DNA from: Nitrosomonas sp. Nm132
GTDB taxonomy: Bacteria > Pseudomonadota > Gammaproteobacteria > Burkholderiales > Nitrosomonadaceae
Assembly: GCF_900100485.1 (NCBI RefSeq)
Contig: NZ_FNDH01000012.1
Coordinates: 1-64,000, forward strand
Reading direction: 5' to 3'
DNA: 64,000 bases
In this document: positions 9,919 through 20,155 of the stretch, in pieces
Layout: every line of letters starts with the position of its first letter
Position numbering within the stretch: position 1 is the first letter of the stretch
Notes under the pieces: model-generated
Seen by the model: the letters and a program-made list of their open reading frames with translations, nothing else
The model's database searches: none
What the model was told of the DNA's origin: nothing
Position numbers and translations under genes: made by a program

Positions 9919-10740
9919 ATGAGCAGTAAATCAGTAATGACCCTGGTAGGGTCGGTAGCTCTTGCTTTTTACTCAAGTATGGCGTTTTCCAGTAAATATA
10001 ATTTTCAGGAACCGCAATCTGTAATTGCTCAAGATATCTATGATCAGCATATTTGGGCATTATGGATTTGTTTGGCAATTTTTGTTGGTGTTTTTGGTGT
10101 AATGTTTTATTCGATTGTGAAGCACCGCAAGTCAGTTGGTTACAAGGCTGCAAATTTTCACCACAGCACTACTGTGGAGGTTATCTGGACGACCATTCCA
10201 CTTTTGATTCTGGTTGCTATGGCATATCCGGCCACCAAAACGGTTATTGCGATGAAGGATACTTCTGCGTCTGATATCACTATTAAGGCAACAGGCTATC
10301 AGTGGATGTGGGGTTACGATTATCTTCAGGGAGAGGGTGAGGGGATCAGTTTCTACAGTAAATTATCCACGCCACCTGCTCAAGTGACAAATAAAGAGCC
10401 TAAGGGGGAGAATTATCTGCTAGAAGTGGACAATAATCTGGTTGTTCCTGTGGGTAAGAAAATCCGAGTAATTACTACGGCCAATGATGTTCTTCATGCG
10501 TGGTGGGTGCCTGCTTTTGGAGTCAAGCAAGATGCTATTCCAGGATTTATTCGCGATCTGTGGTTTACGGCAGATAAGCCTGGTTTGTACCGTGGCCAAT
10601 GTGCCGAGCTTTGTGGCAAGGATCATGGATTTATGCCGATAGTAGTTGAGGTTCTGGAACAAGAAAAATATGCGCAATGGGTTGCTGACAAGCAAAAAGC
10701 ATCAGCGGCAGTAGTGACAACGGCTGCGGTTGGGAATTAA
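9919..10740 (+). CDS. coxB: Cytochrome c oxidase subunit II (CuA subunit)
   Basis: CoxB takes electrons from cytochrome c through its binuclear CuA centre and passes them to subunit I. A signal sequence covers about 1-24, two membrane helices lie near 35-60 and 80-105, and the periplasmic cupredoxin domain follows. CuA ligands are visible: H193 in LHAWW, then C228, C232, H236 and M239 in CAELCGKDHGFM. I prefer the ATG at 9919, which has a GGGGGGA ribosome-binding site, over the in-frame GTG at 9907. There is no fused cytochrome c domain at the C-terminus. First gene of the oxidase cluster. Confidence 0.95.
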   Translation: MSSKSVMTLVGSVALAFYSSMAFSSKYNFQEPQSVIAQDIYDQHIWALWICLAIFVGVFGVMFYSIVKHRKSVGYKAANFHHSTTVEVIWTTIPLLILVAMAYPATKTVIAMKDTSASDITIKATGYQWMWGYDYLQGEGEGISFYSKLSTPPAQVTNKEPKGENYLLEVDNNLVVPVGKKIRVITTANDVLHAWWVPAFGVKQDAIPGFIRDLWFTADKPGLYRGQCAELCGKDHGFMPIVVEVLEQEKYAQWVADKQKASAAVVTTAAVGN

Positions 10741-10803
10741 TATTTCGATGTTTAGAGATGTAAATTCAGAAAACAAGAGTGGTAAGCACTAAGGAGAATA
10801 GTC

Positions 10804-12378
10804 ATGGCAGTAGTTCAAGATGTACACGGTCATCACGACCATCATCCCAGTGGGATAATGCGCTGGGTAACAACAACCAATCATAAAGATATTGGCACGA
10901 TGTATCTGTGGTTCAGTTTTGCCATGTTTTTGACTGGTGGTTTTCTGGCTATGGGGATTCGCGCAGAATTATTCATGCCAGGTATTCAAATATTGGAGCC
11001 AGAGCTTTTTAATTCATTTACGACACTTCATGGTCTGATTATGGTTTTTGGCGCGATCATGCCTGCATTTGTTGGTCTGGCTAACTGGCAGGTGCCTATG
11101 ATGATAGGTGCGCCGGATATGGCATTTGCGCGTATGAATAACTGGAGTTTTTGGTTATTGCCAGTGGCTGGCTCATTATTGATATCTTCATTCTTTGTGC
11201 CTGGTGGCGCTGCGGCAGGCGGCTGGACATTTTATCCGCCACTTTCTGCGCAAGGTGGCTTGGGTGTAGACATGATGATTTTTGCTATACATATTTTAGG
11301 TGCTTCCTCAATTATGGGTGCAATTAACATTATTACCACCATTCTTAACATGCGTGCGCCGGGCATGACATTGATGAAGATGCCAATGTTTGTTTGGACC
11401 TGGTTGATTACTGCGTATCTGCTGGTGCTGGTGATGCCTGTTCTGGCTGGTACGGTAACGATGCTTCTGACCGATCGTCATTTTGGCACCAGTTTCTTTA
11501 ATGCGGCGGGCGGGGGTGATCCGGTTCTGTTTCAACACGTTTTCTGGTTCTTTGGACATCCTGAAGTCTATATCATGATTCTGCCGGCTTTTGGTATTGT
11601 GTCAGAAATTATTCCGACATTTTCTCGTAAACCGTTGTTTGGTTACTCATCAATGGTATATGCAACCGCATCAATTGCTATTCTGTCTTGCGTAGTATGG
11701 GCGCATCACATGTTCACCGTGGGAATGCCTGCAGTAGGTCAGTTATTTTTTATGTATGCTACCATGCTGATTGCAGTGCCCACTGGTGTGAAGGTGTTTA
11801 ACTGGACTGCTACAATGTGGCGGGGATCAATGACCTTTGAAACGCCAATGCTATTTTCAATTGGCTTTATCTTTCTGTTTGTGATTGGCGGTTTCAGCGG
11901 AGTAGTTTGTGCGATCGTGCCGATAGATATTCAAGTACAAGATACCTATTATGTGATTGCGCACTTTCATTATGTGTTGGTATCGGGTGCGTTATTTGCA
12001 ATATTTGCAGGGGTTTATTACTGGCTGCCGAAGTGGTGTGGGCGGATGTACGATGAAAAGCTGGCTAAGATGCATTTCTGGTTATCCATGATTTTCTTTA
12101 ACGTTGCATTCTTCGTGCAGCATTTTCTCGGATTGGCCGGTATGCCGCGCAGAATCCCGGATTATTCACTGCAGTTTGCTGATTTCAACATGATTTCTAG
12201 TATCGGAGCATTTGGATTTGGATTGTCGCAGCTGCTTTTCCTTTATATTGTGATTAAATGTATCCGTGGGGGTGAAAAGGCAGCCGATAAACCATGGGAT
12301 GGTGGAACCACATTAGAATGGACATTGCCTTCGCCAGCGCCTTATCACAGCTTCGAAACGCCGCCAGTAATTAAATAA
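10804..12378 (+). CDS. coxA: Cytochrome c oxidase subunit I
   Basis: CoxA is the proton-pumping catalytic subunit with low-spin heme, high-spin heme and CuB in the inner membrane. The 524 residues contain the expected twelve hydrophobic helices. HPEVY at 252-256 holds a CuB histidine and the cross-linked tyrosine; AHHMFTVGM holds the other two CuB histidines; IAHFHYVL near the C-terminal third carries the paired heme ligands. [13 protein letters not shown] gives the early low-spin heme histidine. Together these place it in the A-type aa3 group. It lies 63 bp downstream of coxB with a clear AAGGAG ribosome-binding site. Confidence 0.97.
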   Translation: MAVVQDVHGHHDHHPSGIMRWVTTTNHKDIGTMYLWFSFAMFLTGGFLAMGIRAELFMPGIQILEPELFNSFTTLHGLIMVFGAIMPAFVGLANWQVPMMIGAPDMAFARMNNWSFWLLPVAGSLLISSFFVPGGAAAGGWTFYPPLSAQGGLGVDMMIFAIHILGASSIMGAINIITTILNMRAPGMTLMKMPMFVWTWLITAYLLVLVMPVLAGTVTMLLTDRHFGTSFFNAAGGGDPVLFQHVFWFFGHPEVYIMILPAFGIVSEIIPTFSRKPLFGYSSMVYATASIAILSCVVWAHHMFTVGMPAVGQLFFMYATMLIAVPTGVKVFNWTATMWRGSMTFETPMLFSIGFIFLFVIGGFSGVVCAIVPIDIQVQDTYYVIAHFHYVLVSGALFAIFAGVYYWLPKWCGRMYDEKLAKMHFWLSMIFFNVAFFVQHFLGLAGMPRRIPDYSLQFADFNMISSIGAFGFGLSQLLFLYIVIKCIRGGEKAADKPWDGGTTLEWTLPSPAPYHSFETPPVIK

Positions 12379-12393
12379 AGCGAAGCAGTGTAT

Positions 12394-12507
12394 ATGTCGC
12401 AAGGTAATAGTAATAGGGATCTAAAGCGTAAAAAACTAAAGACTGCTTTTTTATTGCTAATCCTGATGGCTGTAATATATATTTTAACGGTGATAATGAA
12501 ACAATGA
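12394..12507 (+). CDS. Small single-helix membrane protein in the cox cluster
   Basis: A 37-residue frame (ATG at 12394, stop at 12505-12507) overlaps the ctaG start in an ATGA arrangement, which suggests translational coupling. It has a polar, basic N-terminus (RDLKRKKLK) followed by one hydrophobic helix of about 17 residues (TAFLLLILMAVIYILTV). Short hypothetical proteins of this kind often sit between coxA and ctaG in betaproteobacteria. It could be a small oxidase subunit or an assembly helper. It is too short for family assignment by eye. Confidence 0.6.
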   Translation: MSQGNSNRDLKRKKLKTAFLLLILMAVIYILTVIMKQ

Positions 12508-13040
12508 CACAGAGCGTAACTAAGACCAATACTAATGTAGCCATGCTGAAGAAGTTACTGGTTTTTACAGTGGTAATGTTTGGTTTTGGTTACGCGCTTG
12601 TTCCTATGTACGAGAGGTTTTGTGAAGTAACCGGAATAAATAATCTGTTGCAGCCAGATGTGCTGGATAAAAATATTAAAGTAGATATGACGCGTATGAT
12701 TGCAATAGAACTAGACGCAAATGTACGTGGCATGCCCTGGAAATTTAAACCATTGCAAGCCAGCGTTAAAATACATCCAGGTGAGTCAATAGAAGTAATG
12801 TATGAAATCAGGAATGACTCAGATCAAGAAATTAGTGGCCAAGCAATACCAAGTTACAGCCCACGTCTCTTGGAAAAGTATTTGAAGAAATTCGAATGCT
12901 TTTGCTTTACAAAGCAGGTGCTTAAACCTGGTGAAGTAAGACAGATGCCAGTAAAGTTTGTTATTGATCCTCAAATACCTGTTGATATTAATACTGTAAC
13001 TATTTCCTATACTTTTTTTGCGCTAGAGCCAGGGATGTAG
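12504..13040 (+). CDS. ctaG: Cytochrome c oxidase assembly protein CtaG (Cox11)
   Basis: Cox11/CtaG delivers copper to the CuB site of subunit I. One N-terminal membrane helix (about 15-35) anchors a periplasmic domain. The copper-binding CFCF motif is present in the segment FECFCFTKQ, and YERFCEVTG near the membrane is the conserved third cysteine region. The 178-residue length fits. It sits between the catalytic subunit gene and coxC, the standard place. Confidence 0.93.
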   Translation: MTQSVTKTNTNVAMLKKLLVFTVVMFGFGYALVPMYERFCEVTGINNLLQPDVLDKNIKVDMTRMIAIELDANVRGMPWKFKPLQASVKIHPGESIEVMYEIRNDSDQEISGQAIPSYSPRLLEKYLKKFECFCFTKQVLKPGEVRQMPVKFVIDPQIPVDINTVTISYTFFALEPGM

Positions 13041-13075
13041 AAGGTAAGTTAGATAATTGGCGGTGAGGAAAATTA

Positions 13076-13285
13076 ATGCATAACAAACAACAGATCCCTG
13101 AGAGGGCGTCAGCATTACAAGTAGCAAAGGCGGTGTTCTGGGCATTTCTAGGCATACGTAAGAAAAGCGATCTTGATCATGATGCGAGAAGGATAAGTCC
13201 AATGCAGGTAGTTATTGGTGGTCTTATTGGTGGAATAATTTTTGTTGTGAGTATTTTGACGTTGGTTAAATTAATAACGAATTAA
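13076..13285 (+). CDS. DUF2970 family small membrane protein
   Basis: This 69-residue protein has the pattern of the DUF2970 family: ALQVAKAVFWAFLGIRKKSD in the first half, then one membrane helix (VVIGGLIGGIIFVVSILTLV). Family members are found next to ctaG and coxC in betaproteobacterial oxidase clusters, as here. A role in oxidase assembly is likely from position only; nothing biochemical can be read from the sequence. Confidence 0.75.
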   Translation: MHNKQQIPERASALQVAKAVFWAFLGIRKKSDLDHDARRISPMQVVIGGLIGGIIFVVSILTLVKLITN

Positions 13286-13315
13286 TTGATTAGAAAATAA
13301 ATCAGGAGGATTGGT

Positions 13316-14167
13316 ATGAGTCAAGGAACTGGACACTACTACTATGTGCCGTCACCATCAAAATGGCCAATTGTAGGATCATCTGCACTATTCTTTTTAG
13401 GATTTGGCGCAGCCCTTACAATGAATAAAATGCCTGCGGGCTATTATATGCTTGCGATAGGTTTTGCTATTCTCATTTATATGCTTTTTGGCTGGTTCGG
13501 TGATGTGGCGCGAGAAAGCGAAGCTGGTAGTTATGGTAAGCTGGAAGATAAGTCATTTCGTTGGGGAATGAGTTGGTTTATCTTCTCAGAAGTAATGTTT
13601 TTTGCGGCTTTTTTTGGCGCACTTTATTACATGCGGGTATTATCAGTTCCATGGCTCGCTGACGTGGAACACGACTTGCTATGGCCTAATTTTGCCGGTG
13701 GATGGCCAACTGCAGGGCCCGGTATTACGGAGCAATTTACCCCGATGGGTGCTTGGGGTTTGCCAGCCTTTAATACCTTTTTATTACTTACTTCCGGTGT
13801 GACAGTAACGCTTGCTCATTGGGCTCTTAAGCAAAATAATCGACCAGCGCTCAAGATGTGGCTTCTTGCTACCGTTGCGTTAGGGGCTCTTTTCCTTGGA
13901 TGCCAAATATATGAATATGGTCACGCATACGCTGATCTCAATCTGAAATTAACTTCAGGTGCGTATGGCTCGACATTTTTTATGTTAACGGGTTTCCATG
14001 GGTTCCATGTAACTGTGGGTACCACCATGTTATTGGTCATCTATTTTAGATGTGCAGCAGGACATTTCACGCCGGAGCATCATTTTGGTTTTGAAGGTGT
14101 CGCTTGGTATTGGCACTTTGTTGATGTAGTCTGGCTTGGATTATTTATATTCGTTTATTTGCTATAA
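13316..14167 (+). CDS. coxC: Cytochrome c oxidase subunit III
   Basis: CoxC is a seven-helix membrane subunit that stabilises the oxidase during turnover. The 283-residue sequence has seven hydrophobic segments and the family motifs FIFSEVMFFAAFF, LLTSGVTVTLAHWAL and TGFHGFHVTVGT, ending in WYWHFVDVVWLGLF. It begins 30 bp after the DUF2970 gene with a clean AGGAGG ribosome-binding site. Confidence 0.95.
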   Translation: MSQGTGHYYYVPSPSKWPIVGSSALFFLGFGAALTMNKMPAGYYMLAIGFAILIYMLFGWFGDVARESEAGSYGKLEDKSFRWGMSWFIFSEVMFFAAFFGALYYMRVLSVPWLADVEHDLLWPNFAGGWPTAGPGITEQFTPMGAWGLPAFNTFLLLTSGVTVTLAHWALKQNNRPALKMWLLATVALGALFLGCQIYEYGHAYADLNLKLTSGAYGSTFFMLTGFHGFHVTVGTTMLLVIYFRCAAGHFTPEHHFGFEGVAWYWHFVDVVWLGLFIFVYLL

Positions 14168-14198
14168 GCAGAATTTGAGCCAATAGTTAATCATTTCC

Positions 14199-14249
14199 AG
14201 GCTCTTGATTTCTAAATAAAGATGTCAAGATGCTTGGAAATCGAGCCTG
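14199..14249 (+). other. Long-loop inverted repeat after coxC
   Basis: CAGGCTC plus GATTTC (14199-14213) can pair with GAAATC plus GAGCCTG (14237-14249), with a small bulge and a loop of about 24 nt. It is in the 153-bp gap between coxC and the SURF1 gene. It may be a processing or attenuation site; no T-run follows. Confidence 0.3.
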
Positions 14250-14320
14250 CTAGCCTTAATATTAAAAAACAGCAAGCTAAATTGTATAACCATTCGAGGT
14301 ATGAGTGATAAGTTAAAGAT

Positions 14321-15034
14321 ATGAATTATCAATTCAAACCGAAATGGTGGGTGATTTTATTAACAATAGCCTTAGCTTTAATATTCGTTCGACTTGGGTT
14401 ATGGCAACTCTCGCGTGCGAATGAAAAAGAATTGCGCCAAGAAAGAATTGAGCAATATGCCCGAGAACCGGTTATAAAATTACCAACAACATTAATTAAA
14501 TTAGAAGATTTTCAGTATCGACAAGTTGAGGTGCGAGGCAGTTTTATAGAGGACCATGCAATTTATCTAGATAATAAAATTTACCAGGGGGTTGCAGGTT
14601 ACGAAATTCTTGTCCCAATTAAAATCGCAAATAGCTCTCTGCATATTTTAGTCAATCGTGGATGGATTGCTGCTGGAACTGACCGCTTGCAACTTCCGGC
14701 TGTTTATTTTCCTAGAGGAGAAGTGACTGTAACTGGTATGGTTGCATCGCCTATGATTAAAGCAGTGCAACTCTCAGAGGAAATCACAGCGGATAAGCTT
14801 TGGATAAATTTAGATTTTGAACTTTATCAAAAAGTAACAGGACTTGCTCTGCAACCAATCCTTTTGCTGCAACAAGACAATCATATAGATGATGGGTTGA
14901 TACGTCAGTGGGTTAGGCCAGATTCTGGCGCTTCTAAGAATATCGGCTATGCAATTCAATGGTTCCTCTTAGCTGCAACAATCTGTATTATATTTTTGAT
15001 ATTAAATGTCAAACGAAATAGCTCGAAAAAATAG
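14321..15034 (+). CDS. SURF1 family oxidase assembly protein
   Basis: SURF1 proteins help insert heme A into cytochrome oxidase subunit I. The 237-residue sequence has the family plan: an N-terminal membrane helix (WWVILLTIALALIFVRLGLW), a periplasmic domain with VEVRGSFI, IYLDNKIYQGVAGYEILVPI and VNRGWI, and a C-terminal helix (AIQWFLLAATICIIFLIL). It overlaps the next gene by 29 bp, suggesting coupled translation. Confidence 0.9.
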   Translation: MNYQFKPKWWVILLTIALALIFVRLGLWQLSRANEKELRQERIEQYAREPVIKLPTTLIKLEDFQYRQVEVRGSFIEDHAIYLDNKIYQGVAGYEILVPIKIANSSLHILVNRGWIAAGTDRLQLPAVYFPRGEVTVTGMVASPMIKAVQLSEEITADKLWINLDFELYQKVTGLALQPILLLQQDNHIDDGLIRQWVRPDSGASKNIGYAIQWFLLAATICIIFLILNVKRNSSKK

Positions 15035-15587
15035 AATTAAATTCCTCATAATGACGTTACTGATGCTGTCTCCGGTCATTGCATCTTATCTGTTTCATGT
15101 GCTTGAAATTCGTCCAGAGGGTACTGTCAATTATGGTGAATTATTAGAAATAAAAGCCTTGCAAGGCCAAGCGCTAAACATTGAGAATAACACCATCTTT
15201 CGTGTACGCCAAATACGAGGAAAATGGTCATTGATCACTATTGATTCTGGTCAATGTGATGAGTATTGCCAAAAGAAACTTTATCAAATGAGGCAAGTTC
15301 GTCTGGTTCAAAATACTGAAAAAGATCGAATTGAAAGAGTATGGTTAATTGATGATTATCATCTTCCTAATCAAAATCTTAAAAATGAATACGAAGGTAC
15401 AGTAATGCTAAGTGCAAAGGATAGTGATTTATTGAGCGAATTCCCTGCCGTACTTTCGCAGCGTGATCACATTTATGTGGTTGATCCAATGGGAAATTTA
15501 ATGATGAGATTTCCAAGGGATGCTAACCCTACTAAAATCTCTAAGGATTTAAAGCATTTATTAAAGCTTTCTCATTTTGAACATTAA
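15006..15587 (+). CDS. SCO-like membrane-anchored thioredoxin-fold protein
   Basis: This 193-residue protein has one N-terminal helix (about 10-32) and a periplasmic domain. The motif GQCDEYC gives a Cys-x3-Cys pair (C84, C88), the same spacing as the copper-binding pair in SCO1/SenC proteins. IYVVDPMGNLMMRF near the end resembles the C-terminal strand of SCO and thioredoxin folds. Related proteins of unknown role occur between the SURF1 gene and ctaA/ctaB in betaproteobacterial oxidase clusters. A copper chaperone or thiol role in oxidase assembly is inferred. Confidence 0.7.
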   Translation: MSNEIARKNRIKFLIMTLLMLSPVIASYLFHVLEIRPEGTVNYGELLEIKALQGQALNIENNTIFRVRQIRGKWSLITIDSGQCDEYCQKKLYQMRQVRLVQNTEKDRIERVWLIDDYHLPNQNLKNEYEGTVMLSAKDSDLLSEFPAVLSQRDHIYVVDPMGNLMMRFPRDANPTKISKDLKHLLKLSHFEH

Positions 15588-15683
15588 GCTTGTTATGTAT
15601 GTTAGTGGTAAAGGTATACATAACGAGAGTATGTAATTTAAAGAATTTAGATCTAACCTAAGTGTTTTGGAGGTGCATATATA

Positions 15684-16577
15684 ATGAGTGCTAGTTTAGT
15701 ATGGCGGCAAACAACATCGAGAATTAATCAATTTTATCGGCTTACAAAACCACGCGTAGTATCCCTAATAGTTTTTACAGCTGTAATTGGTATGTTTTTA
15801 GCTGTTCCCGGTGCGGTGCCATTAGATGTTCTATTTTTTGGAACACTAGGGATAGCTTTGGTTGCTGGCGCAGCTGCTGCGCTAAATTGTCTAGTGGAGC
15901 AAAAGTTTGATGCAGTAATGGCGCGAACTCGTGGACGTCCACTTCCTCAAGGTAAAGTCAGTGTTCCAGAAACATTATTTTTCTTGGGATTGATAGGTGG
16001 TTTGGGCTTGTTCATACTTCATCAATGGGTAAACCCGTTAACAATGTGGCTTACACTTGGGACATTTGTTGGCTATGCAATTATTTATACTGTAATACTT
16101 AAGCCGCTGACCCCTCAAAATATTGTTATAGGTGGAGCATCTGGCGCAATGCCTCCTGTTTTAGGATGGGCTGCAGTAACTGGTCAAATTTCTCCGGATG
16201 CACTACTGTTATTTTTAATCATTTTTGCATGGACGCCTCCTCATTTCTGGGCATTAGCGTTATATAGAAAAACCGAATATGCACAGATTGGAATGCCTAT
16301 GCTTCCTGTCACTCATGGTGATAATTTCACTCGCCTCCATGTGCTATTGTATACAATCATACTTTGTATAGTTACGGTACTTCCTTATATTTCCCAGATG
16401 AGTGGATTGATTTATTTGATCAGCGCATTGGTATTGGATGGAATTTTTCTTTACTACGCTTTGCAAATTTATCTCAGATACAGTGATCAGCTTGCGCGCA
16501 CTACGTTCAAATATTCGATTCTTTATCTAGCTCTTTTATTTGTAGCTCTCCTTGTAGATCATTACTATTATTTCTGA
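15684..16577 (+). CDS. ctaB: Protoheme IX farnesyltransferase (heme O synthase)
   Basis: CtaB/CyoE adds a farnesyl group to heme B to make heme O, the precursor of heme A. The UbiA-superfamily protein has about eight or nine membrane helices and the conserved [20 protein letters not shown], an Asp-rich prenyl-diphosphate binding segment. The 297-residue length is normal. It is the last gene of the oxidase cluster and is followed by a good terminator. A ctaA (heme A synthase) gene usually lies just upstream in this group but is not in this window. Confidence 0.95.
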   Translation: MSASLVWRQTTSRINQFYRLTKPRVVSLIVFTAVIGMFLAVPGAVPLDVLFFGTLGIALVAGAAAALNCLVEQKFDAVMARTRGRPLPQGKVSVPETLFFLGLIGGLGLFILHQWVNPLTMWLTLGTFVGYAIIYTVILKPLTPQNIVIGGASGAMPPVLGWAAVTGQISPDALLLFLIIFAWTPPHFWALALYRKTEYAQIGMPMLPVTHGDNFTRLHVLLYTIILCIVTVLPYISQMSGLIYLISALVLDGIFLYYALQIYLRYSDQLARTTFKYSILYLALLFVALLVDHYYYF

Positions 16578-16610
16578 AGTAACTTTCTGAAGTAACAATT
16601 TGACGACAAA

Positions 16611-16634
16611 AAACCCATCTTGGTAGATGGGTTT
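16611..16634. terminator. Bidirectional terminator between ctaB and glcD
   Basis: AAACCCATCT (16611-16620) pairs with AGATGGGTTT (16625-16634) around TGGT, flanked by an A-run on the left and a T-run on the right. It can serve both converging genes. Confidence 0.85.
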
Positions 16635-16640
16635 TTTATT

Positions 16641-18008
16641 TCATGGAAATAATTTCCCTGGATTGAGGATGTCATTAGGATCAAATAGATGTTTGATTTT
16701 TTTCATTAAAGCTAATGTTGGGGTATCAATTTCCTTGTGAATGTAAGCACGCTTCTCGCTTCCAATACCATGTTCACCAGAGAGAGTTCCATTAAGTCGA
16801 ATGACAAGATCAAATATTTCATTCAAACATTTCTCAGCGCGATGAATTTCTTCCATATTATCTGGATCGATGAGCAGGTTGACATGAATATTGCCATTAC
16901 CAGCGTGCCCGAAATTTACATTCGCAATCTGATATTGGCTAGCAAGCTTGGCTAGCTCGCTTAAAAATTGAGGTAATGTATTTATCGGTACTACGACATC
17001 CTCATTAATTTTCTTTGGTGCAATGTCACGTAAAAGTGGTGATAAAGCCTTTCTGGCTTTCCATAAATTTTCTGGATTGGCTATCCGCTCTGCGTGCAAT
17101 AATCCGGGATTACAACATGCCGATAAGATAGCATCAATGGTTTCTGAGATTTCATATTGAGACCCATCTACTTCGATCATTAGCATTGTTTGGGAGTTAG
17201 CAGGCAATAAATCTGGGAAGTGCCCACGTATTAAGTTTAATGAACCCGAATCAAGAAATTCTAATGCACTGGGTCCCTTTGGTGTACTCATAATCGATAC
17301 AATAGCATCAGCACAACTACTGGTATCACGGTAATGCGCTACCAGACCACCTTGCATCTCAGGTAACGGGGTCAGTTTTAGTGTGGCTTCCGTAATGATA
17401 GCCAAAGTTCCTTCAGAACCAATGAGCAGCCGAGTGAGGTCGTATCCAACGACTCCCTTTGTTGTATAGCAGCCTGTCTTAATTATCTCGCCTTCCCCCG
17501 TTACTGCTTTTAATCCCAATACGTGATCACGCGTTGTACCATATTTCACAGCATGAGGACCGCCAGCACATGTAGCGAGGTTTCCTCCAATACTTGAAAA
17601 GCCTGCGCTTGAAGGGTCAGGAGGCCAAAAGAAGCCATATGGTTTGACTGCATTCTGTATTTCCTGATTCAACACTCCTGGTTCTGCAACAATGACTCGG
17701 TTTGCGGAATCAACACTGATGATTTGCACCATTCGCTCTAATGATAGCGCAACCCCCCCCCTTTCCGGCAGGCTACCCCCTGATGTGCCTGTACCTCGCC
17801 CGCGAGGCGTTAGAGAAACTTTATATGCATTGCAAAGTAAAACTACTGATAACACTTCTTCAGACGTAAGCGGAAAGACAACTGCTTCCGGTGGGAAAAT
17901 TTTCCTACTATTATCGTAGGCGTATGTATAACATTCAACAGGGTCAGTATAAATTCGCTCGGCAGGGAATAGCTTATGAAGTTGAGCGACAAAATCTAAA
18001 GGCAGCAT
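16641..18008 (-). CDS. FAD-linked oxidase, GlcD / D-lactate dehydrogenase type
   Basis: The 455-residue protein belongs to the FAD-binding type 4 (VAO/PCMH) oxidoreductases. The N-terminal FAD domain has LTPRGRGTGTSGGSLP and DPSSAGFSSIGGNLATCAGG; the C-terminal FAD-oxidase domain has NFGHAGNGNIHVNL and LSGEHGIGSEKR, the conserved substrate and FAD contacts. Such enzymes oxidise 2-hydroxy acids such as glycolate or D-lactate and pass electrons to the quinone pool. No glcE or glcF partners are adjacent, so a single-subunit D-lactate dehydrogenase is as likely as glycolate oxidase; in an autotroph, glycolate from photorespiration-like Rubisco activity is a plausible substrate. Confidence 0.85.
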   Translation of the reverse strand: MLPLDFVAQLHKLFPAERIYTDPVECYTYAYDNSRKIFPPEAVVFPLTSEEVLSVVLLCNAYKVSLTPRGRGTGTSGGSLPERGGVALSLERMVQIISVDSANRVIVAEPGVLNQEIQNAVKPYGFFWPPDPSSAGFSSIGGNLATCAGGPHAVKYGTTRDHVLGLKAVTGEGEIIKTGCYTTKGVVGYDLTRLLIGSEGTLAIITEATLKLTPLPEMQGGLVAHYRDTSSCADAIVSIMSTPKGPSALEFLDSGSLNLIRGHFPDLLPANSQTMLMIEVDGSQYEISETIDAILSACCNPGLLHAERIANPENLWKARKALSPLLRDIAPKKINEDVVVPINTLPQFLSELAKLASQYQIANVNFGHAGNGNIHVNLLIDPDNMEEIHRAEKCLNEIFDLVIRLNGTLSGEHGIGSEKRAYIHKEIDTPTLALMKKIKHLFDPNDILNPGKLFP

Positions 18009-18036
18009 TTACATTACTAGTTGATGATCAGTAGTG

Positions 18037-18621
18037 TTAATTTAAATATTCGAATACTTTAACGACTTTTCTTGCCCCTGCTGTAGTGCTGGCAATTTGT
18101 GCTGCACTGTCTCCTTCTTGGCGTGTAACAAGCCCAAGTAAATATACGATGCTATTTTCAGTAACTACTTTCACGTAATTAATTTGAAACTTTCTTTCAC
18201 TCAGAAAGCGTCCTTTAACTTTAGATGTGATCAGAGAGTCATTGGTACGTACAGATAAAGCAGTTTTTTCGGATATAGAAATTTCATTGAAAACATTACG
18301 AACATTATCAACACTCATAGCGAGCTTTTCTGCTTCACTTTTCATAGATTCATTCGGGACCTCTCCAGTCAAGAGTACGTTTCGGTTAAAACTGGTAACA
18401 TTAATACGAGCATCACGACCGAGCTGCTCGTTAATTCTCCTGTTTGTTTTGAGTTCTATCGATTGGTCTTCTATAAAAATACCACTGCTTCGGCGATCTT
18501 CGTTCATCAAAGCGCCTGTTCCAGTTCCTACACCTACGCCAGCAACCATGAGGGGTACACAGCCACTCAGGATAGATAGCAGTAAGACCAATGGCAAGGG
18601 ATAGTATTTTGAGTAATTCAT
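18037..18621 (-). CDS. BON-domain outer-membrane lipoprotein
   Basis: A signal peptide ending in the lipobox LSGC (cysteine near residue 21) marks a lipoprotein. Two BON domains follow, roughly 55-125 (containing NVTSFNRNVLLTGEVPNE) and 130-194 (INYVKVVTENSIVYLLGLV). This plan matches YraP/DolP, which supports outer-membrane integrity. The 194-residue length fits. It lies 28 bp upstream of the FAD oxidase in the same direction, but there is no functional link beyond co-orientation. Confidence 0.85.
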   Translation of the reverse strand: MNYSKYYPLPLVLLLSILSGCVPLMVAGVGVGTGTGALMNEDRRSSGIFIEDQSIELKTNRRINEQLGRDARINVTSFNRNVLLTGEVPNESMKSEAEKLAMSVDNVRNVFNEISISEKTALSVRTNDSLITSKVKGRFLSERKFQINYVKVVTENSIVYLLGLVTRQEGDSAAQIASTTAGARKVVKVFEYLN

Positions 18622-18893
18622 TAGTTTCGCTTAGGCTTTAGGTATAAATAAATTTATTCTTGATATTACAGTAAAATAGCTTTAGAAATTTTACTAATAA
18701 TATTGAATTTTTTCTGAATAAATAACATAAATTTACATTCGATTATAGCTTATCAGTCGGCAATAATGGTTTTATAGGGCATGGCTATAAAAAGTAAATA
18801 AAATTTGATCCAATTCATTGAAATTGATGTGACGAAGGCTGACTTATATCTTCCATATACGCTAAAAAGCATTTGATTGAGAAATATTCATAG

Positions 18894-19790
<897 letters not shown>

Positions 19791-19996
19791 AGGTTCTCAA
19801 TCCTTTTCTTTGATTCTTCTGCTAAAAAACTCAAAAAGATAGGCCACCAGCTTTGCCGGTATTTGACTTTTCCCTGATCAAACTATTTCCTTTTTACAGT
19901 ATTCTGGATTCCTCCTGGTAGGTTGCATGTAGCATAATGCGGATATGAAAATCGTCCGAAATGGTATGTAGAATCCATACTATATTTTTCTACTTG

Positions 19997-20109
19997 TTGA
20001 TTATACTCATCACACTCCAAAATTCGGCAGCTATACCTTCTCCCGCTGGGAGAAGGCTGGATGAGGGATTATAAAAACCGAACTTTGAAGTATGATGAGT
20101 ATAGATCAA
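19997..20109. repeat. 113-bp MITE-like element with 31-bp inverted ends
   Basis: The left end (19997-20027) and the reverse complement of the right end (20078-20109) match at nearly every position, sharing ATACTCATCA and a TTCGG end. The interior holds a 9-bp perfect hairpin, CCTTCTCCC / GGGAGAAGG at 20036-20056, followed by CTGGATGAGGG, which resembles widespread extragenic repeats of Gram-negative bacteria. No coding capacity. The rest of the 365-bp gap between argB and the PEBP gene holds nothing recognised. Confidence 0.65.
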
Positions 20110-20155
20110 TTATTTTGAGGCGTTCCGCTTCCATGCAGTAGAGCCTCAATTTAAT

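Noticed and set aside
9872-10153. Minus-strand 93-residue frame over the coxB start
   Set aside because: It overlaps the signal peptide and first helix of coxB antisense and has no family features.
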